A stretch of 64,000 bases of DNA from Nitrosomonadales bacterium (GTDB taxonomy: Bacteria; Pseudomonadota; Gammaproteobacteria; Burkholderiales; Gallionellaceae). Of this stretch, positions 23,900 through 33,577 are shown one piece after another (positions within the stretch are counted from its first letter, which is position 1; each line of letters begins with the position of its first letter). The DNA lies in assembly GCA_016214695.1 (NCBI GenBank), contig JACRNY010000001.1, positions 744,001 to 808,000 of the forward strand, read 5' to 3'. Under the pieces are notes generated by a model. The model searched no databases, was not told the DNA's origin, and saw only the letters and a program-made list of their open reading frames with translations. A program made the position numbers and the translations under genes.

Positions 23900-25221
23900 T
23901 TTGCCTCCAACTCTTTAATCCGTTGCTGGTAATAACCAATCAGCATTTGTTCTGTAGTGATTGGCCCTAAACCTTTAATGAGTCTGTTCGCATAATCAAG
24001 TTCAGCTCTGATTATTTCCTCTTCATGTCTGGCGTATACTTTTGTGCTCTTAATGTCTGCATGCCCCATCAGATTAGAAACAAGCGCTATGTTCATTCCG
24101 AGCCCGAATGGTGTCGGGAGATAATTAAGCACATAGATTCCATAGCTATGTCTCAAAGAGTGGACAGCATTGCCAATAGGTAATTTCACACTGATCTCGA
24201 CTGCTCGCTTTCGAAACTGTTTTATTCGAGCGCTTCTGTCACTAGCAAAGTACGGCCTTCCTCTTGCCGCACCGGACAGCGTTTGGAATACGAATGGATG
24301 CCCTGTTCCAGGAATATATTCGAAGCGAAAGTAATCAATTAATGCATCAAAAAATCTAGTCGCCCACGGTTCAATAAGGAATGTGTCGGATGTTTCTCTA
24401 CCTTTCCATTTCAAAAGATCGAATTCACTTTCAGTTAAGCCGGGATTTGGTCGATCAAACGGGCTGTATATATGTACTAATCGCTTTTCCACATCGATGT
24501 CCTCCGCCCGAATCTGAGCGGCTTCGGAACCTCGCAAGCCAGATGCCGCTAATAGGGCATATAACGCTCTATCCCTATGGCATTTAGTAACATCAAGAAG
24601 TGCACCGATACGGTTAAGTGGGAACTCAAAATCTGAACGTTTCTGTGCTGAGTTGCGTCGATTTGTCATGCGCTTCTTTGTTGCACGGAAAAGACTAGCT
24701 CGCTTTTTCTTGTTCTTTGCTCCGCCCCTTATCACACCTCCGAGCATTGATCCTCCTCTTATTTTGACGGCTTCTCGGGAGCTAATCGGAACAATGGCAT
24801 TGGGTAGATAACGACTAAAAAGACCGTCCTGACCTGAAGCGCGAGCCAGTGAATCGCTCAATTCTAGAAAATATGTCAAGGCGGCTTCGATCACTGGTAA
24901 AGAAGATGGGCTGCATGTCTTGCTTCTGCCTGTAAGGATTGCTATGTCTTGAGCTAATTTGTCGCTGCTTTCTTGTGCATGAAGCAGATAACTCTCATAG
25001 CTTCTTATGACGACATCTAGGCTTTGTTGTGTGGGTTCAACGCCCACAATTGATGACGCGTAGACGTACTCTATAAAGCGAGCTACATGTCCCAAATAGT
25101 CATGCAGGGTACCGATGCTGACCAAACAGTTTTGAAGCAATTTCTCTTTGTAAACCGCGAAAGGACCAAAGCTATTTCCATCTGGATCAATCAGAACGGC
25201 GTGTTTCCCATACCCAATCAT
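23896..25221 (-). CDS. gmtY: GmtY-like tyrosine recombinase
   Basis: A phage-integrase-fold recombinase of about 441 residues from the ATG at 25221. Catalytic residues are visible in SGLRGSEAAQIRAED (first Arg), HSLRHSYGIYVLN (H-x-x-R), NLMGHADIKSTKVYARHEEE (GH and the Tyr nucleophile). The ATG lacks a suitably spaced ribosome site; AAGGAG at 25243-25248 instead sits six bases before an in-frame ATT at 25236, and the frame is open to 25299 through the upstream dyads. First gene of the trio, overlapping gmtZ by four bases. Domain order and spacing match Gamma-Mobile-Trio elements rather than a single-integrase island. Confidence 0.75.
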   Translation of the reverse strand: MIGYGKHAVLIDPDGNSFGPFAVYKEKLLQNCLVSIGTLHDYLGHVARFIEYVYASSIVGVEPTQQSLDVVIRSYESYLLHAQESSDKLAQDIAILTGRSKTCSPSSLPVIEAALTYFLELSDSLARASGQDGLFSRYLPNAIVPISSREAVKIRGGSMLGGVIRGGAKNKKKRASLFRATKKRMTNRRNSAQKRSDFEFPLNRIGALLDVTKCHRDRALYALLAASGLRGSEAAQIRAEDIDVEKRLVHIYSPFDRPNPGLTESEFDLLKWKGRETSDTFLIEPWATRFFDALIDYFRFEYIPGTGHPFVFQTLSGAARGRPYFASDRSARIKQFRKRAVEISVKLPIGNAVHSLRHSYGIYVLNYLPTPFGLGMNIALVSNLMGHADIKSTKVYARHEEEIIRAELDYANRLIKGLGPITTEQMLIGYYQQRIKELEAK

Positions 25222-25259
25222 TGTGAAGAATCTAATGAATATCTCCTTAATACATAATG

Positions 25260-25280
25260 TGTCAACCAAATTGGTATACA
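25260..25280. promoter_or_regulatory. 21-bp operator-like dyad, copy 1
   Basis: TGTCAACC, five bases, GGTATACA: an imperfect inverted repeat (two mismatches between half-sites) in the divergent region between the gmtY-like and HTH-HNH genes. It is repeated 44 bp to the right. On the minus strand TTGACA within it could be the -35 element of the gmtY promoter. It may be an operator for the HTH-HNH protein or a recombinase-binding site. Confidence 0.6.
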
Positions 25281-25303
25281 GCATACGCAGCCGATCCACT
25301 ATT

Positions 25304-25324
25304 TGTCAACCATGCCGGTATACA
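25304..25324. promoter_or_regulatory. 21-bp operator-like dyad, copy 2
   Basis: Same half-sites and spacing as the copy at 25260 (TGTCAACCA, four variable bases, GGTATACA), same orientation. It lies 24 bp upstream of the HTH-HNH start codon and overlaps a TATACAAT that could be its -10 box, so binding here should repress that gene. Confidence 0.6.
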
Positions 25325-25348
25325 ATGAATGTTGAGGGAGGTATATCT

Positions 25349-25918
25349 ATGCCAAATGAAACGGCGATTCTAAAGGGTACTACACGAGGTACTGGCGTAA
25401 GTGAGGGCTGGGGAAAGATACTCGACGAGCTAAGATCCAAAGAAGGAATTGTTAGTGATTCGGCGCTTGCAGAATCCTTGGGGGTGTCGCGTGCCTTTAT
25501 TTCGGCCATCCGAAAATCAATGAAAAATATGCCCGTCGAACTACTAGAAAAAATTGTTTCTAGACTTGGAAGAAGGTTGAATCAAGATGAACTAACGCTT
25601 CTTACTCCATTACGGATCAAAAGGAGAACTTCAGTTTTAATGGCAACAAAGCCAAGCCATCAGAGGGAGAAGTTAATTTCAATTTCTCGAGGGAAATGCG
25701 AGCTATGCGGTAATGACGCCCCATTCAAAATTCCGGATGGCACTCCTTACCTTGAATTGCATTTCGTTGTTCCAGTAGCTGATGGTGGTAATAATGGAAT
25801 AAAGAACACTGTTGCTCTTTGCCCAAATTGCCATAGAAAGATGGAAATTTGCCCTACTGACGCTGAGACGAAGTTTCTTCTGGCTAAAGCATTAGCTCAT
25901 ACTAAAATAAATAGCTGA
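25349..25918 (+). CDS. HTH-HNH protein divergent from the recombinase trio
   Basis: 189 residues. An N-terminal helix-turn-helix (DSALAESLGVSRAFISAIRK, about 34-53) is joined to a C-terminal HNH nuclease-like module: CELCGNDAP, then HFVVPVADGGNNGIKNTVAL and CPNCHRKM, with two Cys pairs for structural zinc and the His of the HNH motif. The ATG at 25349 has GGAGG seven bases upstream and is preferred over the longer frame from 25223, which crosses the operator-like dyads. Divergent from gmtY with a shared regulatory stretch, it is a good candidate for the local regulator; the nuclease part could also act in excision or defence. Confidence 0.78.
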   Translation: MPNETAILKGTTRGTGVSEGWGKILDELRSKEGIVSDSALAESLGVSRAFISAIRKSMKNMPVELLEKIVSRLGRRLNQDELTLLTPLRIKRRTSVLMATKPSHQREKLISISRGKCELCGNDAPFKIPDGTPYLELHFVVPVADGGNNGIKNTVALCPNCHRKMEICPTDAETKFLLAKALAHTKINS

Positions 25919-25938
25919 CGCGAGCGTCACATATTTTT
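25917..25938 (+). terminator. Weak hairpin plus T-run after the HTH-HNH gene
   Basis: TGACG and CGTCA pair around CGAG directly at the stop codon, followed by ATATTTTT. The stem is short, so termination is plausible but weak. It is also close to the presumed island boundary. Confidence 0.4.
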
Positions 25939-25988
25939 GGATGGGAATGAAGAAGGAAAAGCCCAGCCCAAAGCCAAGCTTTTCGAAT

Positions 25989-26320
25989 TGGTGGGCCCGG
26001 TCGGACTTGAACCGACGACCAAAGGATTATGCTTACCACTACGGCTTTCGCCGCCCCTTTCGGGTTTGCAGTCTGGACTATACCTTCCCATTACAGGCTG
26101 GCCGTCTAGTCTCTACACCTTCCCTCAAACGACTAAGGGCTTGGCTCGGTATTGGCTTATCCGTTAGGACTTAGCTTTCACCGAATTTGACCAGTTCTAC
26201 CTGCCACCAGAGTGAACTTGACGACAGGCAACCCATTAGAAACTTACCATGCACCTGCTTTACCGGTGTTTAGGCTGATTTCATTAAGTCCTCTGCTCTA
26301 ACCAACTGAGCTACAGGCCC
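25989..26320 (-). tRNA. tRNA-Ile2(CAU)-type gene interrupted by a group I intron
   Basis: The 5' exon (26320-26287) begins GGGCCTGTAGCTCAGTTGG and ends GAGGACT. The 3' exon (26031-25989) begins CATAATCCTTTGG and ends with encoded CCA. Joined, they give a 77-nt class I tRNA. The seven acceptor pairs match (GGGCCTG with CGGGCCC), the anticodon stem is GAGGA/TCCTT, and the loop is CTCATAA with anticodon CAT. The body looks like the isoleucine-2 tRNA (CAU, lysidine-modified) that reads AUA, though an elongator Met identity cannot be excluded by eye. Splicing at U33/C34 is required. Confidence 0.88.
26032..26286 (-). ncRNA. Group I intron (IC3-like ribozyme) in the tRNA anticodon loop
   Basis: 255 nt. 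Read on the minus strand it contains conserved group I segments in order: GTCAAATTCGG with GAAAGCTAAG (P4-P5 region), ATACCGAGCCAAGC (P6-P7), GAAGGTGTAGAGACTAGACG (P3/P8/P7, at 26102-26122) and GAAGGTATAGTCCAGACT (P9). These closely match the Azoarcus tRNA-Ile(CAU) intron as I remember it. The last exon base is U and the last intron base is G, as the mechanism requires. No ORF is inside. The internal guide pairing P1 could not be resolved by eye. Confidence 0.88.
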
Positions 26321-26503
26321 GAAACTATTATTTTACCGCCAGTATGTCGAAAGACCTGACTGTCGATAGATTGCCGCCAAATAGTAATTATAAATCTGCC
26401 TTAAGGAATTGAGCTACTCACATCTCTCAAACCTATATAGATAGGGCTAATGCAACCGTCACTATCCACCTACAAATTCGCTATTAAATCCCGTACCACA
26501 TAA

Positions 26504-26560
26504 GAACCGGGGACCAAAGGATTATGAGTCCTCTGCTCTAACCAACTGAGCTAAGGGCCC
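26504..26560 (-). pseudogene. 3'-truncated tRNA-Ile2(CAU)-type relic
   Basis: The minus strand from 26560 reads GGGCCCTTAGCTCAGTTGG through the D-arm, an uninterrupted CTCATAA anticodon loop and the first half of the T-arm (CCCCGGTTC), then departs into unrelated sequence. The distal T-stem, acceptor strand and CCA are missing. Its middle 41 bases equal the exons of the intron-bearing tRNA, but the acceptor and T-stem bases differ, so it is a distinct paralogous gene that was broken. It starts 16 bases after the rpoD stop codon. Confidence 0.8.
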
Positions 26561-26575
26561 GATAAAACATTGCGC

Positions 26576-28537
<1,962 letters not shown>

Positions 28538-28704
28538 TTTGAGGATTCCCAAAGTTGATTCGTACTCTAAATACCGGGCACACATAAAAAAGCGGTGCCC
28601 TAAAAGGGCGCGGATTATACCCGATTCTCATAACTTTTCCGAGGCTTAGCTTCACTCCCCCGGTTCTGCGGCACCTGCAATTACCGTGCCTGCTGCCTGT
28701 TTTT

Positions 28705-30438
28705 TCAGCTGGGCGGCGCCTTCAGCACCTTGCGCTGTTCACACAGCTGCCTGTAACGCTCCTGCTCCGCCGGCGTTTTAAGGCCTCCGGCCTCGAGCAA
28801 GGCGATCTCGGCATCGACCGCCTCGCGCTGCATCTTGCGCAGCAGCCCGCTGAATTCGGCGGCGATATCGAACTCGTCGCCCAGATGCATGATGTCGCCC
28901 TGCGCTGTCGCGAACACCGCCTCATGCACAGTGCCGTGGAAATGCTGGATCAGCGCCGCCATGCTGGTCTCGTCAGCCGATTCGTTGAGCCAGTCGGCCG
29001 CGGCGGCGATGGCCGCACCTTCGGCACCCTCGGCTGCCCAGTCCGGCGGCAGTTCGCGCGCCAGCTCGGGCTTCATCACCAGGCAGCGCAACAGGGGACG
29101 CAAGGCGGACGGCGCGGAACGTCTGGCCTTGGGCGGCGCGGCGACGCTGCGCTGCGGGGTGGCGACCGGTTTGATGGACCAGAGCGCTTCCAGTTCCGCC
29201 TGGGTGACGCCGGCCAGCGCGGCCACTTCCTTGCGCAGCAGCAGGGCGGTGGTCGGCGCGGTGATGGCGGTGAGCAGCGGCTGGGCGTTCTTCAGCAGCG
29301 CGCTCTTGCCTTCCTGTGTCCTCAGATCGACCTGCGCGGTCAGCTCGCGCAGCAGGTAACCGGACAGCGGCAGCGAATTGTCGAGTTCGTGCTCGAAGGC
29401 TTCGTGGCCGTATTCGCGGATGTAGGTGTCGGGGTCGTGCTCTTCCGGCAGGAACAGGAAGCCGAGGCGTTTGCCGTCCTGCAGTTGCGGCAGGGCGTTC
29501 TCCAGTGCGCGCCAGGCGGCTTTCTGGCCGGCGCGATCGCCGTCGAAACAGAACACGATCTGGTCGCACAGGCGCATCAGTTTCTGCACGTGGTATGGCG
29601 TGGTGGCGGTGCCCAGGGTGGCGACGGCATATTCCACACCGTGCTGCGCCAACGCCACCACATCCATATAGCCTTCGACCACGATGACGCGCTGCTGGGC
29701 GCGGATGGCCTTCTGCGCCTGGAACAGGCCGTAGAGCTCGTGGCCTTTCTCGAACAGTGTGGTCTCTGGCGAGTTGAGGTATTTGGGTTCGCCCTTGTCG
29801 AGCACGCGCCCGCCGAAACCGATGACCTGGCCGCGCACGTTGACGATGGGGAACATGATGCGGTCGCGGAAGCGGTCATAGCGCTTGCCCTCTTCGCCCG
29901 CGATCACCAGGCCGGTCTCGACCAGCGAGGCATCCTGATAGTTGGGCACTGCGGCTTTGAGGTTTTGCCAGTCGTCCGGCGCGTAGCCGATGCCGAAGCG
30001 CGCGGCGACTTCACCGGAAAGGCCGCGCCCTTTGAGGTATTCGATGGCGCGCGGGGTCTTTTTGAGTTGTTCGCGGTAGTAGCGCGTGGCGCTCTGCATC
30101 AGGTCGTACAGGTCGGGCGCGACCTTGTGCTGCGGCACGGTGCTGGCTTCCTGCGGCACGGTGACGCCGATGCTCTTGGCCAGATCTTCCACTGCCTCGA
30201 CGAAGCCCATGCCGGTGTGCTCCATGACGAAGCCGATGGCCGTGCCATGCGCGCCACAGCCGAAGCAGTGATAGAACTGCTTGCTCTGGCTGACGGTGAA
30301 CGACGGGGATTTCTCGGTGTGGAAGGGACAGCAGGCGACGTAGTTGGCGCCGGCTTTCTTGAGCGGGACGTAACGCTCGATGACATCGACGATGTCGAGG
30401 CGGTTGAGCAGATCCTGAATGAAACTTTTTGGAATCAC
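28705..30438 (-). CDS. dnaG: DNA primase DnaG
   Basis: 577 residues. The N-terminal CHC2 zinc-binding domain is complete (CCPFHTEKSPSF, then YHCFGCGAHG), followed by the RNA-polymerase domain with TOPRIM motifs (VVEGYMDVVALAQ and FCFDGDRAGQKAA) and a C-terminal DnaB-binding helical region. It makes the RNA primers for replication at the fork. The GTG start at 30438 has GAGGGCGGA immediately upstream. Set between yqeY and rpoD in the standard macromolecular synthesis order, but with a hairpin repeat between it and yqeY. Confidence 0.96.
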   Translation of the reverse strand: MIPKSFIQDLLNRLDIVDVIERYVPLKKAGANYVACCPFHTEKSPSFTVSQSKQFYHCFGCGAHGTAIGFVMEHTGMGFVEAVEDLAKSIGVTVPQEASTVPQHKVAPDLYDLMQSATRYYREQLKKTPRAIEYLKGRGLSGEVAARFGIGYAPDDWQNLKAAVPNYQDASLVETGLVIAGEEGKRYDRFRDRIMFPIVNVRGQVIGFGGRVLDKGEPKYLNSPETTLFEKGHELYGLFQAQKAIRAQQRVIVVEGYMDVVALAQHGVEYAVATLGTATTPYHVQKLMRLCDQIVFCFDGDRAGQKAAWRALENALPQLQDGKRLGFLFLPEEHDPDTYIREYGHEAFEHELDNSLPLSGYLLRELTAQVDLRTQEGKSALLKNAQPLLTAITAPTTALLLRKEVAALAGVTQAELEALWSIKPVATPQRSVAAPPKARRSAPSALRPLLRCLVMKPELARELPPDWAAEGAEGAAIAAAADWLNESADETSMAALIQHFHGTVHEAVFATAQGDIMHLGDEFDIAAEFSGLLRKMQREAVDAEIALLEAGGLKTPAEQERYRQLCEQRKVLKAPPS

Positions 30439-30485
30439 TCCGCCCTCGCACTTTCGCGGCTGGATGCCGCAGGAAAAACTATTTA

Positions 30486-30580
30486 GTCCGCAGATTACAC
30501 AGATTCACGCAGATTCAAGGCCACTACAGCTTTGCCGCCGATACGCAGTTTAATCTGGTTAATCTGCGTAATCTGCGGAC
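30486..30580. repeat. Hairpin-forming intergenic repeat in the dnaG-yqeY gap
   Basis: Two 20-base arms built on CCGCAGATTACxCAGATT (30486-30505 and the complement at 30561-30580) match at 19 positions. The element fills the gap between yqeY and dnaG inside an otherwise conserved operon. It has no T-run typical of a terminator. Confidence 0.8.
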
Positions 30581-30591
30581 AACAGGTTTTG

Positions 30592-31038
30592 CTATTTTGA
30601 AAGTTGTGCCTTGATCAGGCCGGATACCTTGCCCATGTCGGCACGTCCGGCCAGCTTGGGCTTGACCACGCCCATCACCTTGCCCATGTCTTGCGGGCCG
30701 GCGGCACCTGTGGCGGCGATGGCTTCAGCGATGGCGGAAACGATCTCGGCTTCGCTGAGCTGCTGCGGCATGTAGGCCTGCAACACGCTGACTTCAAATT
30801 CTTCGACGTCGACCAGGTCCTGGCGGTTGGCCGCCTTGTACTGGCTGATGGAGTCGCGGCGCTGTTTCAGCATCTTCTCGATGATGGATACCACGTCGGC
30901 ATCGCTGAGCTCGATGCGCTCGTCGACTTCGCGTTGCTTCATCGCGGCGAGCAAAAGCCGGATCGCCCCGAGACGCGCCGTTTCCTTGGCACGCATGGCG
31001 GCTTTCATGTCATCGCTGATCTGCTGTTTCAGGCTCAC
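30592..31038 (-). CDS. yqeY: GatB/YqeY domain protein
   Basis: 148 residues of the YqeY family: MSLKQQISDDMKAAMRAKE, the central MLKQRRDSISQYKAANRQDL and the C-terminal MGKVMGVVKPKLAGRADMG. The family resembles the tail domain of the amidotransferase GatB and may bind tRNA, but its exact role is not settled. It starts at a GTG (31038) with a weak ribosome site and sits between rpsU and dnaG as usual in betaproteobacteria. A terminator between rpsU and this gene should reduce read-through from rpsU. Confidence 0.93.
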   Translation of the reverse strand: MSLKQQISDDMKAAMRAKETARLGAIRLLLAAMKQREVDERIELSDADVVSIIEKMLKQRRDSISQYKAANRQDLVDVEEFEVSVLQAYMPQQLSEAEIVSAIAEAIAATGAAGPQDMGKVMGVVKPKLAGRADMGKVSGLIKAQLSK

Positions 31039-31054
31039 GGGCTATCCCATCGAA

Positions 31055-31091
31055 CAAAAGCAAAACGCCGCAACCCCAAGGATTGCGGCGT
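31055..31091 (-). terminator. Rho-independent terminator downstream of rpsU
   Basis: ACGCCGCAA and TTGCGGCGT form a nine-pair stem around a nine-base loop. On the minus strand it is followed by TTTTGCTTTTG. It lies between the rpsU stop and the yqeY start and probably attenuates transcription into yqeY-dnaG-rpoD, as known for this operon in other bacteria. Confidence 0.8.
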
Positions 31092-31106
31092 CCGGTCAAA
31101 ATTGGA

Positions 31107-31319
31107 TCAATACAGCTTCGGCGGCAGAGTCTGGCTGCGCAGGCGCTTGTAGTGGCGCTTCACGGCAGCGGCCAGCTTGCGCTTGCGCTCTGCTGTGGGC
31201 TTCTCGTAAAACTCGCGGGCGCGCAGTTCGGTCAGCAGACCGGTCTTTTCCACGGAACGCTTGAAACGGCGCATCGCCACTTCGAACGGCTCATTCTCTT
31301 TTACACGTACGGTTGTCAT
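31107..31319 (-). CDS. rpsU: 30S ribosomal protein bS21
   Basis: 70 residues from the ATG at 31319 ([20 protein letters not shown]), ending in [16 protein letters not shown]. Small, very basic and full length for betaproteobacterial S21, which helps the 30S subunit engage mRNA. GAAGG upstream of the ATG supports this start rather than the seven-codon longer frame. It heads the rpsU-yqeY-dnaG-rpoD block. Confidence 0.96.
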   Translation of the reverse strand: MTTVRVKENEPFEVAMRRFKRSVEKTGLLTELRAREFYEKPTAERKRKLAAAVKRHYKRLRSQTLPPKLY

Positions 31320-31584
31320 GAACAAACTACCTTCTACCAAAAATTCGAGGGCGCGATTCTACAAAACAACGGTTTATTACACAACCGATATTTTCCGCCG
31401 ATTTTGCCCGGTAACTGCGCCGGCCGTATAACCACCCCAAAAGTGGTAGGGGTACCCCCACCAAAGTGACAGTCTGATGATAAACCCTTGAGATATGATG
31501 CCGCCCGGAGAGTACAACTCATAAGCCGTTAATAACACCACAATAATTCAGCGATTCGTTTTATTCAGTTAAGCGGAGTGATTT

Positions 31585-32187
31585 ATGGGTAACAAGACAG
31601 GCGTCATGAAACAGGCATGTGATTTTCTGTGCCATCCGAGCACCCGCATCCCGGTGCTGGTGATCGTTGCCGGCAGCTTGCTGGCGGGTGTCATCCTCTG
31701 GGGCGGTTTCAACACCATGATGGAGGAGACGAACGATCTGGAGTTCTGCATCTCTTGCCATGAGATGCGCGACAACGTCTATCCCGAGTACAAGAAGACA
31801 CTGCACTATTCCAACCGCGTCGGCGTGCGCGCCATCTGCTCGGACTGCCATGTGCCGAAGAGCTGGGGCTACAAGCTGGTGCGCAAGATCGAAGCCAGCC
31901 GCGAACTGGTGGCCAAGATGACCGGTGCGGTCGATACGCCGGAGAAATTCGAAGCGCACCGCATGGAGATGGCGACGCGGGAATGGGCGCGCATGAAGGC
32001 TTCGGATTCGCGCGAATGCCGCAACTGCCACTCCTTCGACGCGATGCGCAAACAGGTGGACAAGCTGCCGGTCTACAACAAGCACATGCAGGCGAAAGAA
32101 CAAGGCAAGACCTGTATCGATTGCCACAAGGGCATCGCACATCTGTTGCCGAGGGAATACGAGAACTACGGCGAAGACAACAAGTAA
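31585..32187 (+). CDS. NapC/NirT-family tetraheme cytochrome c
   Basis: 200 residues: an N-terminal membrane anchor (IPVLVIVAGSLLAGVILWGG, about 22-41) and a periplasmic domain with four CxxCH heme sites (C55-H59, C85-H89, C145-H149, C177-H181). Such proteins (NapC, NirT, CymA, ImoA) pass electrons between the quinone pool and periplasmic reductases or oxidases. No partner reductase, nap or mto gene lies beside it, so the acceptor or donor is unknown. GGAG precedes the ATG; a terminator follows. In iron-oxidising relatives a CymA-like homologue may work in the oxidative direction; that is inference. Confidence 0.93.
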   Translation: MGNKTGVMKQACDFLCHPSTRIPVLVIVAGSLLAGVILWGGFNTMMEETNDLEFCISCHEMRDNVYPEYKKTLHYSNRVGVRAICSDCHVPKSWGYKLVRKIEASRELVAKMTGAVDTPEKFEAHRMEMATREWARMKASDSRECRNCHSFDAMRKQVDKLPVYNKHMQAKEQGKTCIDCHKGIAHLLPREYENYGEDNK

Positions 32188-32193
32188 AACTGC

Positions 32194-32221
32194 AAGGGCA
32201 GCCTGTCGGCTGCCCTTTTTT
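32194..32221. terminator. Bidirectional rho-independent terminator
   Basis: GGGCAGCC and GGCTGCCC pair around TGTC. T6 follows on the plus strand after the cytochrome gene, while the convergent tyrS gene ends at the same place on the other strand. Confidence 0.88.
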
Positions 32222-33417
32222 CAACCGACGGTGACGCGGCCGAACTTGCGTTTGCCGACCTGTGCCACCACCACCACACCCGCCTTGAGCTGCAGCGCTT
32301 TGTCGCTGACCTTTTCGCCGTCGAGTTTGACGCCGCCCTGCTCGATCATGCGCAGGGCTTCGGAGGTGCTGGCGACCAGGCCTGCCTGCTTGAGCAGGTT
32401 GGCGATGCCGATGTTTCCACCGCTGCTGGCGACGGATATCTCGGGCATGTCGTCGGGCAGTACGCCTTTCTGGAAGCGTGCTTCGAACTCGGCCAACGCG
32501 TCTTCGGCGGCTTTCTGCGAATGGAAGCGGGCGACGATCTCCTGGGCCAGCAGCACTTTGATGTCGCGCGGATTGCGGCCGCCGCTCACTTCTTCCTTGA
32601 AATTGGCGATCTGCGCCAGGCTGCGGAAGGAGAGCAGTTCGAGGTAGCGCCACATCAGTTCGTCGGAGACGGACATGATCTTGCCGAACATGTCGGTCGG
32701 GGTATCGGTGATGCCGACGTAGTTGCCCAGCGATTTGGACATCTTGTTGACGCCATCCAGACCTTCCAGCAGCGGCATGGTGAGCACGCACTGCGCGGGC
32801 TGGCCGAAGTGACGTTGCAGTTCGCGCCCCATCAGCAGGTTGAATTTCTGGTCGGTGCCGCCCAGTTCGATGTCGGCCTTGAGTGCGACGGAGTCGTAGC
32901 CCTGCACCAGCGGATAGATGAATTCGTGGATGGCGATGGGCTGGCTGGCGCGGTAGCGCTTGCCGAAGTCGTCGCGCTCCAGCATCTGCGCCACGGTGTG
33001 GGTAGCCGCCAGTTTGATCAGGTCGACCGCGCTGAACTTGTCCATCCAGGTGGAGTTGAACACGACTTCGGTCCGTGCCGGGTCGAGCACCTTGAACACC
33101 TGATCCTTGTAGCTCTCGGCATTGGCGAGCACCTGCTCACGCGACAGCGGCGGGCGGGTGGCGTTCTTGCCGGTGGGGTCGCCGATCATGCCGGTGAAGT
33201 CGCCGATCAGGAACAGGGCATGGTGGCCGAGGTCCTGCAGCTGGCGCATCTTGTTGAGCAGCACGGTGTGACCGAGGTGCAGGTCTGGCGCGGTGGGGTC
33301 GAAGCCGGCCTTGATGCGCAGCGGGCGGCCCTGCTCCAGCTTTTTGATCAGTTCCGATTCGAGCAGCAGCTCGTCGCTGCCACGTTTGATTTGATTGAGG
33401 ATTTCTTGTTGACTCAT
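32221..33417 (-). CDS. tyrS: Tyrosyl-tRNA synthetase
   Basis: 398 residues, class I synthetase. The HIGH-type motif is HLGHTVLL within [16 protein letters not shown], the KMSKS loop is intact in [11 protein letters not shown], and a C-terminal S4-like RNA-binding domain follows ([20 protein letters not shown]). It charges tRNA-Tyr in the cytoplasm. The length is that of the TyrZ/bacterial type common in betaproteobacteria. Convergent with the cytochrome gene and divergent from the M23 peptidase gene. Confidence 0.96.
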   Translation of the reverse strand: MSQQEILNQIKRGSDELLLESELIKKLEQGRPLRIKAGFDPTAPDLHLGHTVLLNKMRQLQDLGHHALFLIGDFTGMIGDPTGKNATRPPLSREQVLANAESYKDQVFKVLDPARTEVVFNSTWMDKFSAVDLIKLAATHTVAQMLERDDFGKRYRASQPIAIHEFIYPLVQGYDSVALKADIELGGTDQKFNLLMGRELQRHFGQPAQCVLTMPLLEGLDGVNKMSKSLGNYVGITDTPTDMFGKIMSVSDELMWRYLELLSFRSLAQIANFKEEVSGGRNPRDIKVLLAQEIVARFHSQKAAEDALAEFEARFQKGVLPDDMPEISVASSGGNIGIANLLKQAGLVASTSEALRMIEQGGVKLDGEKVSDKALQLKAGVVVVAQVGKRKFGRVTVG

Positions 33418-33577
33418 GTCGAAAGACCGCTTGTCCGTATCTCGCCTTATGCCTGAGCGGATTTTGAGGGGTCGCCGCTTTCTGTTAGAGTGGCGTCCTA
33501 AAAATTCAGTAAGTCCTTGTGTTTGCCGCTAAAGATGCATGGCCAATCACAAGCACAGCCCGCCTTGGGAGGCGCGA

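Noticed and set aside
24381-24587. Small plus-strand frame inside the gmtY-like gene
   Set aside because: Antisense to a conserved recombinase domain, without a ribosome site.
25941-26174. Small plus-strand frames over the tRNA region
   Set aside because: They read through the antisense of the split tRNA and its intron; peptides such as GPVGLEPTTKGL are the usual artefact of translated tRNA genes.
26321-26503. A second intron remnant between the two tRNA copies
   Set aside because: The conserved group I core strings are absent on both strands; it is unrelated AT-rich sequence.
28885-30486. A 533-codon open frame opposite dnaG
   Set aside because: Antisense shadow; DnaG on the other strand is complete and conserved.
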